DNA from: Cydia pomonella
Taxonomy: Eukaryota; Arthropoda; Insecta; Lepidoptera; Tortricidae
Assembly: GCF_033807575.1 (NCBI RefSeq)
Contig: NC_084711.1
Span: 11,532,001-11,596,000 of the forward strand
Reading direction: 5' to 3'
Length of the DNA: 64,000 nt
Below the pieces are notes generated by a model, which saw nothing but the letters and a program-made list of their open reading frames with translations, ran no database searches and was not told where the DNA came from. The translations under genes and the position numbers were made by a program. Shown piece by piece: positions 52,101-58,100 of this stretch (position 1 is the first letter of the stretch; every line of letters starts with the position of its first letter).

Positions 52101-55100
52101 CTGTCCATGAAGTCAGTTCCGTGACTCAAACGAAAATGTCACCATCACGTACAACCATTTAAAATTTTCTAATCTATCAGTTTTCCCTTTTTTTCACGAT
52201 ATTTATTTTCTATTGTTAATATTATAATTATAACGTATAGCAAATGTCGATATGAGTTTTTGCAATTATTTATTAAAGTTGAAATAAAAGAATGTAGGTA
52301 CATAGTGACAAATAAAGTGACACTTGTTCTGACTAGTGTCAACGACTATTGTATATTTACCCATGACTTTTTCACATCACGTCAGAGGATCCTAATTGAC
52401 AACATTTCATATTTCTTACCCTATAAATTAAAAAAATAATAGATATCAATAGATTTTCTGCATTTTTAACTAGAGGAAAATAAACGGCTTTCACTAGGGT
52501 TTCAATTTATTATATTTTTTTAAATGTGTATTTATTCTAAAATGGCGTAACTTCAATTCTACGCTAGAAGCTAGTTCACAACTTACCTAATTAATCTGAC
52601 GTCGACTTTAAATGTTTTTATTTTGTCAACCGGCAAGCACAAAGCGCTTAATCTGAAGAAGGTTTTATAGCCAACCGTTACATACCCCCCTTTTTAGGTT
52701 AGGATTATTACTAAGAAAATCCGCTAACTCAGAGTTAATAGAAATAAAAATTATCAATCTGGTCTCACTCACAAAATACCTCTTCTTACAAACAACACGC
52801 AGACAAACAAGCAACACTACAGAAAAGTGTTTTTGCGTCCGTACAAACTAAATATTTTACTTAAGCTAGTATAAAATACTCTCATATTACTATTAACAGA
52901 TTTCGTCTAATTCTTAACCTCAGCACGTCAACCTTATTCAAAGATTTAACACAAGCTTAAAATATGCAAAGATATACCTTGTAAAAAATATTATGATGTG
53001 AGACATAGTCTGATTTTGTTACGTAGGTGTTATTACTGAAATAAGTACATAAACAACATTTCTGGTGTTTTTTTTAACAGAAGACTTGCGTTATTTTCAT
53101 TTTTTTAAGAAGCCCTTTGGTTTTATTTTCGTGGGACTCAGCAGGATACTAGTTATAGTTATTAATACAGTTATTTGTATTAAATACTATTATTGCAATC
53201 TAAGGTAAGTGAGGCATAGCATATAAGGCCCACCTTAATATAAATTGAAATAGTATATTTTAAAATAATCAGGATAGTACGTAAAACTGACTGAATATAG
53301 GATTCTCATTTATTTAAGTTTCTACATATACCAAAATTGTTATAAAAATATTACGGCACTCTTGAAGAATTCAAGATTTATAAAAGTACTGTTTTGGGCC
53401 TTATTGAACACTAGCAAGGTATAACGGCCCGCAAAAAAATAAACATCATTTTAATCGTTTCATGACAGATTTTAATCGTTTTAACGAACGTCTCGTTTAT
53501 TCAACGACGTCATCTCAATTTTTTTAATTTTTCCCTTAAACTAAAATATTAACTGTAGGAAGTTAAAACAAACGTGTTCACTCTTTTAATTGAGAATACT
53601 TAATAAAGGACACAAAAACTATAGCTGTACGCTTATCGTTTGCAGACACGTCAAGACTTGTTGAACACCCAACGTATAATAAATAAATAAATAAATAAAT
53701 ATTATAGGACATTATTACACAAATTGACTAAGTCCCACAGTAAGCTCAATAAGGCTTGTATTGAGGGTACTTAGACAACGATATATATAATATATAAATA
53801 TAAATATGTATAAATACTTAAATACATAAAAACACCCATGACTCAGGAACAAATATCCATGCTCATCACAGGAATAAATGCCCTTACCAGGATTTGAACC
53901 CGGGACCATCAGCTTCGTAGCTGCCTACGGTGGTCACTACCCACTAGGCCAAACCGGTCGTCTATTACGTATATTTTAAACTAATCAGGATAGTACGTAA
54001 AATATAGGTTTCTCATTTATTTAAGTTTCTACATATACCAAAATTGTTATAAAAATATTACGGCACTCCTGAAGAATTCAAAATTTATAAAAGTACTGTT
54101 TTGGGCCTTATTGATCACTAGCAGGGTATAACGGCCCGCAAAAAAAATAAACATTATTTTAATCGTTTCATGACAGATTTTAATCGTTTTTAACTTTAAA
54201 CTTATACAAAACGGAGGATATTCTATAAATTCGTTGTAAAAAGTTACTTGCTTACTTTCCAATTTCCAATTAGTTTGTTAAACTAATGATGTGTAATTTT
54301 TAAATATTTATTTAAAATATTGTGTTCGTGCTGTACACGGTCATGGCCCTGACGGAAGACCAGCGCTAGCCCAGCCAGGCTAGCAAAATGCTGAGTCGGG
54401 ACCATTTCGTGGCTTATATGTTATGTTTTGTTAGTTGTTGTTTTCCTCTTATTTTGCCACAAATAAACGCTCTCTTTACTCTGTACTCTCTCTCTACTGT
54501 ACGTAGGATACTTAAAAGAAATCGCCTGTTTACTCTAAAATATTAGGCTAAAACTAAAATTAAACCTTCGTTAGTTACAGCTCTTTTAACACTAACTTTT
54601 CACGAAATATAAATAAAAAGGTTGTAATTATGTTTCAATTATCATAACTTTTTTTTGGGCTTTATTTAATTTAAGACATTTTAAAGAATCAATACGTCTA
54701 ATAACATTGAAGCTACACTTATACTTTTGTAAGTCAGTAAGTACCTATAACTTATCAAATCGGCCTTGTTAAGACATAAAAAAAACTCATATTTATCTTA
54801 AAACAGTACTGATCCGAATTCATCTTGCGGCCCGGGGCTATAAGGCAAAACCGTCTTTGTGGCCCTCATAAAAAAAGGTTGAGTACCGCTGGTCTAGTAG
54901 TCTGGAGGAAACTGGCCTTTTTAGAGAAAAGTCGTCGACATCTCTTCTAAATACCTAAAACTGGCATGGCATATGTTCCTCGTTGTCTCCAGAATACGAG
55001 TTGACAGAATACTAAGTGGGGAGAGATGGCGTTCAAATATACATTGATATTTATTCACATCTTGAGTCCTATGAGACCGACCATTTGAAAGAATATAAAA

Positions 55101-58100
55101 CGTACCATTATTGTGTCTTAATAGCGGTAGTCATAACTATAGTCGTTTAAAAAATATTTGAAAATATATTATTTTTTACCGTGCACGGCTGGCATAAGTA
55201 CTGATAAAACATGCTATTTTGTAAACGACTACAGTTATGACTATAGTTGTTGCGAAACAATAATAGTACGTTTAATATTATTTCAAACGACACCTCACAC
55301 GAATTGATCAGTGAAATAGAACCCGAGAAAAATTAAAAAGTCAACGAAGGGCGGCCGCTATTTTTATGACGGTACGTAGTGGTCCATGCTGAACAAAATT
55401 CGTCATTATTTGGTTATATAATATCATACACCAATAAAACTTATATTTTTAGAAAGCTAATGAAATGTCCCATATATTTTGAAATTACCTTAATTGCGGT
55501 AAAGTTATAATTAATTGAGTTATAAGCATGTTTTATCAGTATTTATGCCGACCATGCACGGAAAAAAATCGTGTATTTTCAAATATTTTGTAAACGACTA
55601 CAGTTATGACTACGGTTACTAAGACACAATAATAGTGAATTTAATTATCTTTCAAACGACACCTCCTACGAACTGATCGGTCCCATAGCACTCAAAATGT
55701 GAACAAATATCAATCATGGTCGGCCGCCATCTGTCCCCCCTCCCCTTTTTTCAACCCCCCCCCCCCCCTAAACTAAAACCGGTCAATTTGTATTCTGGAG
55801 ATAACGAGGAACTGGTATGGATCTGATACCAGTTTTAGGTATTTAGAAGAGATGTCTAAAATCGTGAAGGAGACGACTTCATGTTAATTTGCCTATAGTC
55901 TATAGTGCTACGGTTTTCTGTAAGGTAGAGGTACTTCCCCAGATGGGCTCTGCTCTAGATCTGGAATGACATTCGCTGTGCTGTGTGTGAGTGCCCATAC
56001 CTTGATGTATAAATAAAACGAGATCCAGATTGTGATTGATCCACACTTTGACAATTAGGATCCTCTGACGTCACCGAGATCTTACGCCGGTTTACATTCA
56101 TTTGAAATATTTTTTAAATCAGTGAAAAATAACTTACACCATCGAATGGATTTCCAGTGTAACCAGCTAAACAAGCGCACGTGTAATTTCCCGGATAATT
56201 TTGGCAGATAGCGTTGATTCCACAAGCGCCAGGTCGACGACATTCGTCGATATCTAAAATTAATATATAGGAGTAATCTGATTAAAAAAATCGAAAACAG
56301 ATTAATGTAACTCTGATGGCAATACGGATTCGATACGAACCAATATTGCTAATACTATTTATATCTTAAAGGAAACATACCTCGGCATTCTTCCTCGCCG
56401 TCTCCTTCGAATCCACGATTGCATTTGCAGATGAAATGAGCAGGCAAATTGCAACACTCGGCGTTCGCTACACATCGTGATGCCACTGCTGGGTCTTCGC
56501 ATTCGTTAATATCTGGCGATTACAAAAACGACAAATATAATCTCATACTTTTTAAGGTACTGAGCACAATAGCCCCAGTATAATAAGTATCAGTCTTTGT
56601 ACTAACCTCTGCAAGTAAAACCATCGCCTTCATAGCCTGGGAAACAGGAACATTGGAAACTACCCACAGTATTTGTACAGTGTGCAAAAACATCACATGG
56701 CCGTTCCTTGCATTCGTTTACATCTAAAACAGCGATACGCAAGTTAATTGCCGTCATAGTTTAACAACTCGTAAGTCTATATAGTTTCTTGTTTTAAAAA
56801 CAAAGTTAAAAACGGCAAAAGATGAGATGTGAAAACTTACCAGCTTCTTGGCAATTGCATCCTCCGAAACCGTCATTACAATGGCACACACCGTTAAGGC
56901 AAGCTCCATTTATACACTGCGCGCCATCTTCTTTGGTACAATCGTCTAAAATGTTACATAAATATGGGCGTTGTATTACATACTTATAATTGTAATTATA
57001 ATTTTAATTACAATAATATAACATTGGTTGGTCTCTGTTGATTCAGCTACTGTACTATATCTCTATATAATCTTTGTACAATTATAATTCAATTTAAGTG
57101 TAGTGTGTAAGAAAGTAAAAGCGGGAGGGGCACCGCAAATTCGACCTATGCCATGAGTTCGCGATGCTGTTTTTTAGGTCTCCGTAGACAAAGGGTAAAA
57201 CGGGACCCTATTACTAAGAATCCACTGTCCGTCCGTCTGTCACCAGGCTGTATCTCATGAACCGTGATAGTTAGACAGTAGTGAATTTTATTAATTAAGG
57301 TTCCATAGATAGTAATTTCGACTTCAATTAGTTACAGTGGTTCTTGAGGAGAAAATATTCAAGGGAATGAGGTATTAATTTTTATTTCTTGTCTTTAGAA
57401 TGTAAAGTATTGTAATGTATGAACTAGAAACTTACTAATGGCAGTTGACTCACCTGTGCATTTCAGCTCTGACCTAAGTTCATCGGAAGCTTTATAGCAG
57501 TCTGGCACACCGTCGCATAATTTCGATAATTCATATAATTGTAATATTTGTGTTGATTCGTTTACTTGACAGCCAAAATAGCCGTCTTCTAAATTTAAGA
57601 AAAATACTTCTCGTTTTATTCCTAAACCTATTCCATATTGGCCTTCTGTCGCTACCTGTGAAATAATTGAGAAAATGTTTCACACGTCGATCGCCTGTTT
57701 AGGAATCACAAAAGTATTTGTAGTAAATGATATTCGAAAAATAAATCCAATATAAAAATCCGGTTTGGTATGTATTTATAAAGGCCCCTTTTTCATGTCC
57801 ACACCATTTAACATTTGGGGACCTCGAGGAATCGCAGCCATCTTGGGAAATGTGTACCATCCTGGAGAAATTTGCGTTTTACTCTAAATCTACGTTATCT
57901 TTGAAAATATGGTGTAAAACAAAATCAAAGCTTATTAAATTCTGTACAAAAAGTCCTTTTATCTTTGCAGAAAAACTTCATCTTGTTATAAAAAATACTT
58001 GCTGAATCTAGGTTTAGCGCTTATACACTTCCAGGTGACATTCTTTTAATGGAAACTCGGAGGAATATGAATTCTACTTTTGTCTCTACATTTGTTCATT

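Larger units (their letters stand above)
51940..56137 (-). other. dp: 4.2-kb dumpy intron 6 with nested repeats
   Basis: Lies between exons 6 and 7 (phase 0 both sides). Contents recognised: a 230-bp direct duplication (53247-53484, 53970-54200) with a SINE between, an inverted-repeat element at 54938-55856, a run of 14 C at 55755-55768, and the dispersed repeat at 55940-56025. Positions 52000-53240 hold no feature I can name. Confidence 0.7.

Noticed and set aside
55755..55768. Run of 14 C as a possible structured element.
   Set aside because: A single homopolymer run inside an intron repeat; length is prone to sequencing error and nothing else supports a function.
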